Shown piece by piece: positions 33,781-41,433 of a stretch of 43,925 nt of DNA (within the stretch, counting starts at the first letter, position 1; each line of letters opens with the position of its first letter). This DNA is from a virus. Below the pieces are notes generated by a model. That model was given only the letters and a program-made list of their open reading frames with translations, was not told the origin of the DNA and made no database searches. Both the position numbers and the translations under genes were made by a program. The stretch lies in IMG/VR virus record IMGVR_UViG_3300000116_000044, positions 1 through 43,925 of that record; one strand, given 5' to 3'.

Positions 33781-34552
33781 CTAATTCAAACCCACCTTCC
33801 TCTACTAAGATTTTCAGGACCTTATTAAATATTATAATCTCTAAATGCTGTGGAGTCAACGAATCATTTGAAGGCATGTTTAAGTCTTGGCCTGGTCTGT
33901 ATGTTCCATCTTCCTTCACGTTGGCAAGATATTCATACACACCATCCTCAAAAAGATCATCGAAGTCTGGTCGTTTCAATACGCATGGTATTGTAAATGT
34001 AAACGATGGCCGATCACTCCAGTTGAGTACACTATGCGGCTTCATATTATTGAGTAGAACAACTTCACCTTCATCGCCATATTCCATACCACCAATTTGT
34101 TGTTGGAACCTACGGTGATAGTTAGAGTGTCTGAATGTCGTAATAATCTGACTGCGGGGCTGAATAGCAAAGTTCAAAGACGCACCCTTGGACTGATCTA
34201 CATGCTGTTCAAATTGCACACCAGCATTGACACCTAAGATCCAAGGTTGGATCTCACCAAACCTCTCATAAATGAAAGTGCACAGAGGGCATTTGAGCAT
34301 GATCTCTTTTGGAAAGAATGCATGATGGAAGGCATACTTGTTTGTTGGATCCCAATGATCTGTCTCAAACCAATCACCCTCTGGTCCGGTAATTCCATCC
34401 AAGTACTCTCTAGCTTCTTGTAGAATAGGAGTCTTGTTTTTAAAATGTCTAAATAAATTCTTCGTGGATGCCTTCTTCATTACATCCTTGGCACTTCGTT
34501 TGGATGCTCCTTCAGGGGCAGCAGATGGTACGTTCAATAAACTTTTACCCAC
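33737..34552 (-). CDS. Putative 2OG-Fe(II) oxygenase-like protein
   Basis: GTG 34552 is preferred: AAGGAG is 6 nt upstream and the codon overlaps the preceding stop (TAGTG). ATG 34558 directly abuts the ribosome site. In the 271-aa product, H117-x-D119 (EQHVDQS) and H173 (MKPHSVLNW), with nearby Arg in WSDRPSF, give the iron-site pattern of Asp/Asn-hydroxylase-like enzymes. Other parts are unassigned. Confidence 0.5.
   Translation of the reverse strand: MGKSLLNVPSAAPEGASKRSAKDVMKKASTKNLFRHFKNKTPILQEAREYLDGITGPEGDWFETDHWDPTNKYAFHHAFFPKEIMLKCPLCTFIYERFGEIQPWILGVNAGVQFEQHVDQSKGASLNFAIQPRSQIITTFRHSNYHRRFQQQIGGMEYGDEGEVVLLNNMKPHSVLNWSDRPSFTFTIPCVLKRPDFDDLFEDGVYEYLANVKEDGTYRPGQDLNMPSNDSLTPQHLEIIIFNKVLKILVEEGGFELDEHFRSGQRSESSS
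33831..33859 (-). promoter_or_regulatory. Sigma70-type promoter ahead of the tRNA-Thr unit
   Basis: TTGACT (33859-33854), a 17-nt spacer and a perfect TATAAT (33836-33831) lie inside the 3' end of the upstream gene, about 50 nt before ATG 33780. It would drive the Pyr_excise-like gene, tRNA-Thr and the following genes. Confidence 0.65.
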
Positions 34553-34995
34553 TAGCATCTCCTTTCAATAAAATTTTCATACAATACTTCTTGCAATTGG
34601 TAGGCCTCCTGTTCCCAAGGCAAGTCTTTGTATTTAGTATTGTCATAAACCTTATTGCCATCCATCCAGTCAACCCTGTGACGTGGCACAAACCTCTCAC
34701 GTAGACGACCATTTGCATACTGACTTGCATGTACCATTTCATGCATTACGGTAACAAGTAGCTCTTCATCACTTTGAGTTTTATCCAACTCAATATCAAA
34801 CTCTCTTGGCTTGATATTATCATCAGCCCACATACAAAATCCTACTGGTGTGCCATGAATCTTTTTTAGCTCGACATTGATCTCTAAGTTGTCAGCCATA
34901 CGCCAATGACATAGCTCGTATGCTGCGAACACGATAGCATCATTTATCTTGCTCCTTTGATTCTTCTGTCCGCCTTTTATATGGATCTGTACCAT
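34552..34995 (-). CDS. SprT-like zinc metallopeptidase
   Basis: ATG 34995 (MVQIHIKGG...) is the likely start of this 147-aa protein; a start four codons earlier is possible. The zinc motif HEMVH (H85, E86, H89) lies in LLVTVMHEMVHASQYANG. A downstream PWEQEAYQLQ supplies a third acidic ligand. SprT-like domains act on DNA-protein crosslinks in other organisms; no role is shown for phages. Confidence 0.8.
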   Translation of the reverse strand: MVQIHIKGGQKNQRSKINDAIVFAAYELCHWRMADNLEINVELKKIHGTPVGFCMWADDNIKPREFDIELDKTQSDEELLVTVMHEMVHASQYANGRLRERFVPRHRVDWMDGNKVYDNTKYKDLPWEQEAYQLQEVLYENFIERRC

Positions 34996-35401
34996 GTACC
35001 CTCTCAATCAATCCTTTAATGAAGTCAAAGTATTCTGGATTTCTCTTCATTCCATTAGCTGCTGTAAAGCAATTATACGCAGCGCACACATCAGGTCTTG
35101 TTTCGTATATACCACACTTAAAGGTGTTGACACCATCCCAATCTTTTGATGGGCAAAACCCTGTTTGCTTTAGATTAGGACACCAGTTTACAACAGCAAC
35201 TTTATCGCCTCTTTCCTCAACAAATGAAGTTGTACTCTGGCTGAACATTTCTTTCAAGTATGGTATCTTATCGACGCGATGGTTATTACGTTCAGCTTTA
35301 TTCCACCGAGGCTGCAACCATGTAGTCTTACAACATCGGCCACATTGGACGCAGACATCAGAGGTTATTAAATCCTCATCTAGTGGACGGTATTCTACCA
35401 C
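34940..35401 (-). CDS. YkgJ-type cysteine-cluster protein
   Basis: GTG 35401 overlaps the end of the upstream gene. The 153-aa product has the family motif C17-x2-C20-x2-C23-C24 (CVQCGRCCK) and a second Cys set in WCPNL...FCPS...KCGIYETRPDVCAAYNC. This family is predicted to bind zinc or an Fe-S cluster. Function unknown. In this window it adds to the group of probable metal proteins. Confidence 0.85.
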   Translation of the reverse strand: MVEYRPLDEDLITSDVCVQCGRCCKTTWLQPRWNKAERNNHRVDKIPYLKEMFSQSTTSFVEERGDKVAVVNWCPNLKQTGFCPSKDWDGVNTFKCGIYETRPDVCAAYNCFTAANGMKRNPEYFDFIKGLIERVHGTDPYKRRTEESKEQDK

Positions 35402-35760
35402 TTATATTTCTCTTCCGTGATAGCTGGCTGCTCGTCTTCTTCTGCAAAGCACCCTCTATCTCTACTGTATGATGTACACCTCTCCTTTTCTTCTTCACTC
35501 ATGCATTCCCACAACCGAACCTGTTGTTTCATGTCATCACACCTATTGCGCTGCTTCATACCTTTAATGAACTCCAGCATCATTTTCAATCCAGGTTCAA
35601 TTTGTTTTGTAAGCTCTTGGTGTGGTACGCAAGCTGCACCATCAACCATATCTTGCTTTTCAATAACTGCCTTTGCGGCCATACATTGATCCATGTTCTC
35701 ATAGATGACCTCATGTGGCTGAGCCATTCCCATTAACGCAACTATCAATAATGCTTTCAT
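35395..35760 (-). CDS. Small exported Cys-rich protein
   Basis: ATG 35760 (MKALLIVALMGMAQ) overlaps the upstream stop as ATGA, with AAAGGA upstream. An N-terminal signal-type hydrophobic segment (1-14) is followed by a charged mature part with six Cys in pairs (DQCMAA, GAACVPH, NRCDDM, WECMS, ERCTS, RGCFAE). Likely disulfide-stabilised in the periplasm. No family recognised. Confidence 0.65.
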   Translation of the reverse strand: MKALLIVALMGMAQPHEVIYENMDQCMAAKAVIEKQDMVDGAACVPHQELTKQIEPGLKMMLEFIKGMKQRNRCDDMKQQVRLWECMSEEEKERCTSYSRDRGCFAEEDEQPAITEEKYKW

Positions 35761-36776
35761 TTTGACCATCCTTTTACAACATCTGGCGAGAAGTTATTCT
35801 TAGAAAACTCTTGCCTGTTAACTAACTTAGCAGCATAACCTTCAGTATACATTGCATATCCTTCATGGTCAACAGACCTGTACACACCACCAACACTTAT
35901 AACAGTGGTCTTGAATGATGAAGGCTGTCTGTTAAGTTCCATCAGCAACATCTCTTTAGCATCAACCATTAACTCATAGTCATTGTTAAGACGATGTATT
36001 ACAGCAGTCAGCTCATTAGTAATCGAACGATACTTCTCGATCTTCTCAGCTTTCTTATCAGCAGACAGTACAGAGGCTACTTCTTTCTGCATACGATCAA
36101 ACATGAAGTCAGTGATGTTATCCTCAGCTAGACCTTTGATCTGAGCATTCCTCCACATCTTATATAGAGCCTTAGTATCATCAGACAGATCAGAATATCG
36201 TCCAACAACAGACTTAACAATACGAAGAGGTAGATCAATCCCTCTAGGATTAGAGACCTCATCATGAGCATTGATCATCCAAAGCTCATCTGTAATCTTA
36301 AACTGCTCTTTGATCTTAGCTCCATACACAACCTTATCGTTATGATAAGCAGTATGCCATACGATACCGACAATAGCAGATCTAGGAATAATACTAGTCT
36401 CATATCGGATCGTGTTAGGATGAAATTCCTTGATGTTACCACCACAGGTATTATCAAAGAACATTAAGTCACCTTGAACCATCGCATTGGAAGGTCCAAC
36501 GTATGCATTCTGCAGATACACAAGAGTGTTCCACATTGCAGTCTTCAGCTCTTCAGGAAACTTAGGATCATCATCGAAGTCGGATCGCTTGTAGTATTTC
36601 AGAGGAATCTTATTGAATATGCCCTTACGAGCAATCCAATATCCACCCTCATCCTTACCAAAGAAGATGCTAGGAGCACCATCCCACTTACGTGTATATT
36701 CGACATCATTAAGCTTGAATTTCTCAAGCAGCTCATATCCCCAAGACTCGAATAACAAGTCCTCGAAATGTTCCAT
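35757..36776 (-). CDS. Nucleotidyltransferase/ligase-like phage protein (DUF6267 type)
   Basis: The predicted transcription start near 36794 favours ATG 36776 over ATG 36794, giving 339 aa (MEHFEDLLFESWGYELLEKFK). The motif K30-W-D-G (TRKWDGAPSIFFG) is that of ATP-dependent DNA/RNA ligases, which form a lysyl-AMP. VQGDLMFFD and SAIVGIVWHTAYH could be the later nucleotide-binding motifs. The DUF number is from memory. T4-like marine phages carry this protein often; substrate unknown. Confidence 0.7.
   Translation of the reverse strand: MEHFEDLLFESWGYELLEKFKLNDVEYTRKWDGAPSIFFGKDEGGYWIARKGIFNKIPLKYYKRSDFDDDPKFPEELKTAMWNTLVYLQNAYVGPSNAMVQGDLMFFDNTCGGNIKEFHPNTIRYETSIIPRSAIVGIVWHTAYHNDKVVYGAKIKEQFKITDELWMINAHDEVSNPRGIDLPLRIVKSVVGRYSDLSDDTKALYKMWRNAQIKGLAEDNITDFMFDRMQKEVASVLSADKKAEKIEKYRSITNELTAVIHRLNNDYELMVDAKEMLLMELNRQPSSFKTTVISVGGVYRSVDHEGYAMYTEGYAAKLVNRQEFSKNNFSPDVVKGWSK
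35844..35872 (-). promoter_or_regulatory. Sigma70-type promoter inside the KxDG gene
   Basis: TTGACC (35872-35867), a 17-nt spacer and TATACT (35849-35844) are entirely within codons near the 3' end of the 35757-36776 gene. They lie about 84 nt before ATG 35760. The hexamers are identical to those of the divergent promoters at 7114-7216. Confidence 0.65.
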
Positions 36777-36800
36777 GTGTGTGTTCTCTCTCATTATATA

Positions 36801-36829
36801 AGTATCCTACATATTCGTGTTAGGGTCAA
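36801..36829 (-). promoter_or_regulatory. Sigma70-type promoter for the KxDG gene
   Basis: TTGACC (36829-36824), a 17-nt spacer and GATACT (36806-36801). The expected start of transcription, about 36794, gives a short leader before ATG 36776. The intergenic stretch upstream (36830-36986) holds no other feature I can support. Confidence 0.75.
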
Positions 36830-36986
36830 CATCAAAAACGGGAAAAATACAAAAAAAATGAAGTGGTGGAGGTCTTTCTTATGAGGGCATCTCCATTCCC
36901 ACCAGAGTCTTGAATTTATAGTCGTTTCTGGCTTAACCGCGTTTTGCATCGTCATGCTGCTCGCTCGACTGTGGCCCGGAATCTAG

Positions 36987-37166
36987 CTAGAAAGCTTCAT
37001 CGGGGCCCATGATATGATAGACATAATTCAACACGTATTTGTCATCACAAAAAGGGACTGCAGTGCGGACTCCGGCGAGCACATCACTAGGTGAAGACGC
37101 TCCCATCTCTATCATCGAGACAGCTGCCTCTTCCATTTCAATTGCCAAATCACACATTCTGCCCAT
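36987..37166 (-). CDS. Small phage protein, unknown (59 aa)
   Basis: ATG 37166 (MGRMCDLAIEMEEAAVSMIEMG...) has GAGGAG 6 nt upstream. Two earlier in-frame starts abut the ribosome site. An acidic helical N-terminal half is followed by DDKYVLNYVYHIMGP. It has its own promoter (37192-37220), so it is made separately from the glycoside hydrolase upstream. Confidence 0.65.
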   Translation of the reverse strand: MGRMCDLAIEMEEAAVSMIEMGASSPSDVLAGVRTAVPFCDDKYVLNYVYHIMGPDEAF

Positions 37167-37191
37167 ATCCATCTCCTCTATCAATATCCTT

Positions 37192-37220
37192 AGTATACAT
37201 CATTTAACCAAACAGGTCAA
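37192..37220 (-). promoter_or_regulatory. Sigma70-type promoter for the 59-aa gene
   Basis: TTGACC (37220-37215), a 17-nt spacer and TATACT (37197-37192) followed by AAGGATAT, as at 7114 and 38648. The -35 lies in the last codons of the glycoside hydrolase gene. Confidence 0.8.
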
Positions 37221-38373
37221 CAGAAAAATACGCGATTCCTTCATAATAATCGTTTTTTATTTCAGATTCAAAGCTGTGGATTCCTGTGGTTGTGTCAAAA
37301 TGGCGGTAAACTGCGGATCCTTCGCTCTCATGGGCATAGAACCCAATACCCTGCGATTCAAATTGGTCCATATCCGCAACAATCTGCGCTTCTACCTCAT
37401 TGATAGTGAAAAAATCTGTCCCAGTCGCAGTATTCTCAAATTTATACACCGGAGCCATGCCCTCATCCAGCTGTATTTCCTGATACGCAGCTGCCACGAT
37501 GTCCATAGCTTGGGTTTCCCAGATATTATAATGAAGTGGGGCAGAATTCTCATCGAAGGCTGGCGCCAGATCCCAAGCAAACATCCCCTCGAGATCCTCA
37601 TCCTTCCATTGAGCGAGAAACTCGTTGAATGCGAGATCTTGGTTAGGTCCAGCAAACCCATATTCTGTGAACATCACAGGTTTACCTGCAGCCTCAACGA
37701 TATGGGTAAGATCATTACCCGCAGAGTTAGTTTCAAGATATAAATTGAAACCTATCACGTCAATTTTGTCATAAAAGACTAAGTCCTTAGGCTCAAATGA
37801 GTTCCACCGTGGATCTACGTGACTGGAATACATCAGAGGACCATCATATATCGCCTTGACACCGTCGATCAGCGTATTCCACTGCTCGGCATGGCTCTCT
37901 GTAATCGTTCCAAGCTCACATCCAATGCTCAAATACGGCAAATCGTACTTATCAGCAAGCATCGCATGGGTTGTAATGATGTCAGTATAGTCATTGAACC
38001 ACTGATCCGGGTCTTTTATGGTAACTGGGCCACCAGCTGCATTGTCCCACAGTTGAGATCCACCCCAATTGGGCAACGTTACCGTAGGATACAGGATAGG
38101 TTGCAGTCCAGCATCGATGGATGCCTGCAATCCGTCCTCAATGTTCTCTTGATCTGGAGTGATATCAGTTTCCGAGAGGGTAGAGGTCTCCTTATCCAAC
38201 GTATAGTTCACATGGATCAGCACTGAGTTAGATCCATCCTGTGCAATACGCTCAATTACTTCAGGAAACTGCGTATCCCAATCAGAATACCAATGAGGAG
38301 CTTGCGCTCCCTGGTCATCAGTATCCATATCCCACTTATGCCATGTAGATATAGAGGTGCCCAAGGCCCTCAT
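37204..38373 (-). CDS. TIM-barrel glycoside hydrolase (clan A-like) with DUF5648 tail
   Basis: The product has 389 aa. Residues 1-300 form a clan A-type barrel. E153 in LPYLSIGCELG (end of strand 4) is the likely acid/base and E237 in PVMFTEYGFAG (strand 7) the likely nucleophile, as in GH113/GH5-like enzymes. Residues about 305-389 (APVYKFENTATGTDFFTIN...YRHFDTTTGIHSF) match DUF5648-type repeats of surface proteins. There is no signal peptide. The enzyme may be virion-borne and cut host surface glycan. Codon use looks more GC-rich than its neighbours, which suggests acquisition. Confidence 0.75.
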   Translation of the reverse strand: MRALGTSISTWHKWDMDTDDQGAQAPHWYSDWDTQFPEVIERIAQDGSNSVLIHVNYTLDKETSTLSETDITPDQENIEDGLQASIDAGLQPILYPTVTLPNWGGSQLWDNAAGGPVTIKDPDQWFNDYTDIITTHAMLADKYDLPYLSIGCELGTITESHAEQWNTLIDGVKAIYDGPLMYSSHVDPRWNSFEPKDLVFYDKIDVIGFNLYLETNSAGNDLTHIVEAAGKPVMFTEYGFAGPNQDLAFNEFLAQWKDEDLEGMFAWDLAPAFDENSAPLHYNIWETQAMDIVAAAYQEIQLDEGMAPVYKFENTATGTDFFTINEVEAQIVADMDQFESQGIGFYAHESEGSAVYRHFDTTTGIHSFESEIKNDYYEGIAYFSVDLFG

Positions 38374-38615
38374 TAAGAGAGAGCCCGGTTGCTGCTTGTG
38401 AATTCAGAAGGATTCCAGAGATGAACTACATGCTGCTCAGCAAAACGCTTAGCGCTATCGAAATCAACAAAACCAATTTCATCAATACCCTTATGAGGGC
38501 ACTGAACTGACCAATCACCAATCATATCCTTTAGGATAAAGACAGGCGCTAGCGCATTAGTAGATTCAAAAACACCGTCATCCTCAACAAAATTCATTCC
38601 TAAACTGTTACTCAT
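38373..38615 (-). CDS. Small phage protein, unknown (80 aa)
   Basis: ATG 38615 has AGGA at 7 nt and lies behind the predicted transcription start (about 38641). The ATG at 38642 would leave no leader. The segment APVFILKDMIGDWSVQCPHKGIDEIGFVDFDSAKRFAEQHV looks like a compact alpha/beta domain. The stop overlaps the glycoside hydrolase start (TAATG). Confidence 0.65.
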   Translation of the reverse strand: MSNSLGMNFVEDDGVFESTNALAPVFILKDMIGDWSVQCPHKGIDEIGFVDFDSAKRFAEQHVVHLWNPSEFTSSNRALS

Positions 38616-38647
38616 GCTAAATTCCTCTCTCGAATTGCTCATACCTT

Positions 38648-38676
38648 AGTATACATCAAAAACGAAACAGGGTCAA
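38648..38676 (-). promoter_or_regulatory. Sigma70-type promoter for the glycoside hydrolase pair
   Basis: TTGACC (38676-38671), a 17-nt spacer and TATACT (38653-38648), followed by AAGGTATGAG. The whole element is nearly the same as the leftward promoter at 7114-7142, a dispersed repeat within the phage. Confidence 0.85.
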
Positions 38677-38678
38677 CA

Positions 38679-39383
38679 CTAAACTACTTCTACAGCACCA
38701 AATTTTTCTAGAAATTCTCGAGAATTATTGACTTTGCAGTTAAATGCAAACGTCCTACGGCACCCTTCACCAAAGAATGGGTGGACTTGATGGTACAACC
38801 AGTTAGGAAACATCACCAATAGCCCCTTTGTAGGCTTGATGAACGTGGATGTCTGCGGTTTCATCATCATAATGTCCTGAGCATTGGTCGTTCCCCACAC
38901 CAACTGCGTGTATCCATCGCTCTCACCGGCTGCATTCTTGTGATTTACACTGTGACCTGGCGGCCCAGCAGCAATCTGAGGTGGAACTTCAAGGTAAGCA
39001 AAGCCAGAAAGCCCTGCAGGAGTGCGTGATCCATGCATATGGAGTGGTTGATAGTCACCTTCATACGAATCATTTGACCACAACTCGTAACATTCTGCAT
39101 TTGCCCCTCCATCATACCCTTGTCTTACGTAGGAGGTGCCCATTCCAGTAATGAAATTCTTCATCACGCTACCAAATCCATCATCGATTGGAATATCTAG
39201 CTGAGAAGACTTAGGATTTTGACGTATTTGCCCCACTAGTCTGTCTGACAGGGAACTCAATTGCTCTGAGTTGTCGTCTATGTAACCGTTGAACTGATTC
39301 ACCAATTCTGCTGGCATATTCACCAGGAGAATATTGAATGCGCCTAATGGCTGAAATGTAGCGTCTACCTCTGTCTGTTGCAT
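38679..39383 (-). CDS. 2OG-Fe(II) oxygenase (2OG-FeII_Oxy_5-like)
   Basis: This 234-aa protein has H115-x-H117 (YQPLHMHGSRT), SGFAYLEVP, and MFPNWLYHQVHPFFGEGCRRTFAFN with distal H198 or H201 and R209/R210. This is the putative oxygenase family often seen in marine phages (TIGR02466-like). The first iron ligands read HxH rather than HxD, as in part of this family. Substrate unknown; downstream neighbour of a second oxygenase gene. Confidence 0.8.
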   Translation of the reverse strand: MQQTEVDATFQPLGAFNILLVNMPAELVNQFNGYIDDNSEQLSSLSDRLVGQIRQNPKSSQLDIPIDDGFGSVMKNFITGMGTSYVRQGYDGGANAECYELWSNDSYEGDYQPLHMHGSRTPAGLSGFAYLEVPPQIAAGPPGHSVNHKNAAGESDGYTQLVWGTTNAQDIMMMKPQTSTFIKPTKGLLVMFPNWLYHQVHPFFGEGCRRTFAFNCKVNNSREFLEKFGAVEVV

Positions 39384-40198
39384 TATGCTTTCCCACTTAT
39401 ATAACCATCAACGTTTACCTCAATACCTTGAGGATGAACAGCAATCTGAGCAATGTTACCAGCGACCACATATCTTGCACGTTCGCTTTGTTGTTCTTTC
39501 ACTTCATGAGGAACCCAACCTGGGAAGATGCACAACTTGCCAGGTTCTGGTTTAATTGAATGTCTTTGATATGCAATAGATTCTGGAATAGCTTGACCAG
39601 ACTTATCATGCTCTCTGGCTAAGTCTAGAGTTCGCTGTATAGCTGGATCAGGTTCACTATATATTTCGAGAGGACTACAGTCATCGCCACAGTCAACAAA
39701 GTACACGTAAGCCCAACTATGTGGCCAATGAGCGTGCTTCTTGGTTCTGTCACCTTTTTGATATCTGATTCCCCAACCATCTACTGGATATAACTTCCAT
39801 CTATTAAGATCAATAAACCGCTCTACAAACTTAAATGCAACCTCACGTACCCAATTGACTCCTTGACTCTGCTTGTAGAATAAGAAGTCTGTCTGGTGCG
39901 CACTAACATTCTTAGCATCATCGGTCCGTCGAGCCATATCAATGTCATTCTTGATACGTTGGTTTATCTGTTCTATCTGTGCACGATCTTCCTCAGTCTC
40001 AATCAACTGATGTTGAATCAGTGGCATGTTCATTATACATGAACCATAATCCGACTGAGGGATATCAGGCATCACACCTTGTTTGTTATCAACAACAAAT
40101 TCTAAGATCACACCCTCAGACATGACCTTCTTTTTTATCTCTGTTGGTTTAGCCTTTTGCTGATCCGGCGATCTGCGACTCATGGTTGGTGTTGGCAT
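39383..40198 (-). CDS. 2OG-Fe(II) oxygenase-like protein
   Basis: ATG 40198 (with GGGA 7 nt upstream) gives 271 aa. The core has KKHAHWPHSWAYVYFVDCG (about 153-171), then LCIFPGWVPHEVKEQQSERARYVVAGNI with distal H231 and Arg nearby. This is the same scaffold as the 38679 gene. The start overlaps the upstream gene by 50 nt. The two oxygenases are translated together. Confidence 0.75.
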   Translation of the reverse strand: MPTPTMSRRSPDQQKAKPTEIKKKVMSEGVILEFVVDNKQGVMPDIPQSDYGSCIMNMPLIQHQLIETEEDRAQIEQINQRIKNDIDMARRTDDAKNVSAHQTDFLFYKQSQGVNWVREVAFKFVERFIDLNRWKLYPVDGWGIRYQKGDRTKKHAHWPHSWAYVYFVDCGDDCSPLEIYSEPDPAIQRTLDLAREHDKSGQAIPESIAYQRHSIKPEPGKLCIFPGWVPHEVKEQQSERARYVVAGNIAQIAVHPQGIEVNVDGYISGKA

Positions 40199-40388
40199 CA
40201 AATATTCCCATTACAAAGTTCTCTGCGGTGTCTTCACAATACTGTTCATTATGGTCTCTAATCATTCTTGATTCATAAAGCTTGTCATTAACATACAAGT
40301 CTACATGATACCAACGACCATCCCAAACTACGTTTGCTTTTCTGTCTTGGTATTTATCCTGTCCGAAGAACGTACTCATTACTGCCAT
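40149..40388 (-). CDS. Small phage protein, unknown (79 aa)
   Basis: ATG 40388 has AAGGGG 6 nt upstream. MSTFFGQDKYQDRKANVVWDGRWYHVDLYVNDKL... looks like a small beta-rich domain. Of a type frequent in marine T4-like phages. No function known. Confidence 0.65.
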   Translation of the reverse strand: MAVMSTFFGQDKYQDRKANVVWDGRWYHVDLYVNDKLYESRMIRDHNEQYCEDTAENFVMGIFDANTNHESQIAGSAKG

Positions 40389-40390
40389 TG

Positions 40391-40792
40391 CTATCCCCTT
40401 CTCATGTTGGCTATTTCTTTTGCTTGATCAGCTGAGAATACAGGCACTAGACTCGACTTGTGCATAGCAGATATACCTAGCAGCTTTCTCTCGCCACTAT
40501 ATATATTAGCATCTTTTTTTACAGCAACACCAACAGGGATTTGATCTGTGTCACGTTTCCAATTCTGGCTCACCGTAGCTTTTGCCTGGCCAGCTTTAAC
40601 AGTTCTAGGCTTACTTCTATACGTCGCTTTATATGAGCTTTTCTTAGCTTTCAGCTGATCTGGGTGAGCACCCATACTACGTAGAAACTTATCGTGCTCT
40701 ATATCAGCCTTGATAGCTGCAGCTGTCTTCTTTTTCTTATTGTGCTTAAATTTAGTAGTAGTCACATATGCAGGAAGTAAGTGCATCGTCAT
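40391..40792 (-). CDS. Basic T4-like marine phage protein (133 aa)
   Basis: HLLPAYVTTTKFKHNKKKKTAAAIK at the start, a basic middle, and LVPVFSADQAKEIANMRRG at the end. The pattern is familiar from marine T4-like phages. ATG 40792 overlaps the upstream stop (ATGA); ATG 40786 is possible. Perhaps a nucleic-acid or virion protein. Confidence 0.6.
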   Translation of the reverse strand: MTMHLLPAYVTTTKFKHNKKKKTAAAIKADIEHDKFLRSMGAHPDQLKAKKSSYKATYRSKPRTVKAGQAKATVSQNWKRDTDQIPVGVAVKKDANIYSGERKLLGISAMHKSSLVPVFSADQAKEIANMRRG

Positions 40793-41025
40793 GAGTTTTC
40801 CATCCCTAGTCCATTAAGTAGATCACGTTCTCTTATACATACTATTCTATCCAAAGACTCGGCTTTTGTCAACGATAAAATTTTATGTCTCAATGAAAGA
40901 TAGTTGTTACGGACATGAAAGCCGCACTCTATCTTATTACGAAAATAAGGCTCAACTACAACAAAGGCATTATGATCATCTATGGGGTTGATCAAGTATG
41001 CCAGCATTAATACTTTGTCAAGCAC
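40789..41025 (-). CDS. Phage protein, unknown (about 78 aa)
   Basis: The likely start is GTG 41025 (behind AGGGGG) or ATG 41007. The conserved-looking part is MLAYLINPIDDHNAFVVVEPYF followed by a basic stretch. An open frame extends upstream to 41097 but covers the next small gene in another frame, so the longer form is unlikely. Confidence 0.5.
   Translation of the reverse strand: MLDKVLMLAYLINPIDDHNAFVVVEPYFRNKIECGFHVRNNYLSLRHKILSLTKAESLDRIVCIRERDLLNGLGMENS
40844..40872 (-). promoter_or_regulatory. Sigma70-type promoter inside a coding region
   Basis: TTGACA (40872-40867, perfect -35), a 17-nt spacer and TAGAAT (40849-40844) lie in the 3' half of the 40789 gene, about 52 nt before ATG 40792. 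Confidence 0.55.
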
Positions 41026-41173
41026 CTTGCCCCCTGTACTTCTTCCACGATCGCTTCTGGTCCTTCTTCTTAGGTCTTGAGAACACACTCCTACCAATAG
41101 AGGTCTTCTTCTTAAACTTATGACTGGTACCTACAGTACCGAGGCCTTGCTCATTATGTCTCTTGGTTGCCAT
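41018..41173 (-). CDS. Very basic small phage protein (51 aa)
   Basis: ATG 41173 has AAGGAG at 5 nt. The product contains HKFKKKTSIGRS and ends RPKKKDQKRSWKKYRGQGA. The SxGRS...RPK...KRSWKKYRGQG form is common in marine T4-like phages. Overlaps neighbours on both sides. Possibly binds nucleic acid. Confidence 0.75.
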   Translation of the reverse strand: MATKRHNEQGLGTVGTSHKFKKKTSIGRSVFSRPKKKDQKRSWKKYRGQGA

Positions 41174-41372
41174 CTTGTCTCCTTAGTTGACTTAGTTGAT
41201 CTGATAGATGGTTGGTGAGTCCTAATAGATTGGATCCTTCCAACCTTAGCCCAGTCCAGAATAGCTTGTAATCATTTGAACTGTGCTCTCTTGGGAAGTT
41301 ATCTGCTTCCACCAATAGCTTCATGAAGTTATCGATTATCTCTTGCTGTCGTTCTTCTGGGTATAGTTCCAT
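41154..41372 (-). CDS. Small phage protein, unknown (72 aa)
   Basis: MELYPEERQQEIIDNFMKLLVEADNF... is helical and acidic, first gene after the promoter at 41406-41433. Its stop overlaps the next gene by 20 nt. No family recognised. Confidence 0.65.
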   Translation of the reverse strand: MELYPEERQQEIIDNFMKLLVEADNFPREHSSNDYKLFWTGLRLEGSNLLGLTNHLSDQLSQLRRQDGNQET

Positions 41373-41405
41373 TAGAGTCTCCTATCTGTCCGGGGCACAA
41401 AGTTT

Positions 41406-41433
41406 ATTATATACCTTTTTAGATAGAAGTCAA
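41406..41433 (-). promoter_or_regulatory. Sigma70-type promoter, 16-nt spacer
   Basis: TTGACT (41433-41428), a 16-nt spacer and a perfect TATAAT (41411-41406). It starts in the last codons of the SGNH gene and leads to ATG 41372. Confidence 0.75.

Noticed and set aside
36832-36993. A 53-aa minus-strand open frame (MTMQNAVKPETT...)
   Set aside because: It runs through the promoter at 36801-36829, lacks a ribosome site and ends in low-complexity Phe/Leu. Treated as intergenic.
37039-37743. A 234-aa plus-strand open frame
   Set aside because: Antisense to the glycoside hydrolase and the 59-aa gene, both with promoters and ribosome sites. Composition is not protein-like.
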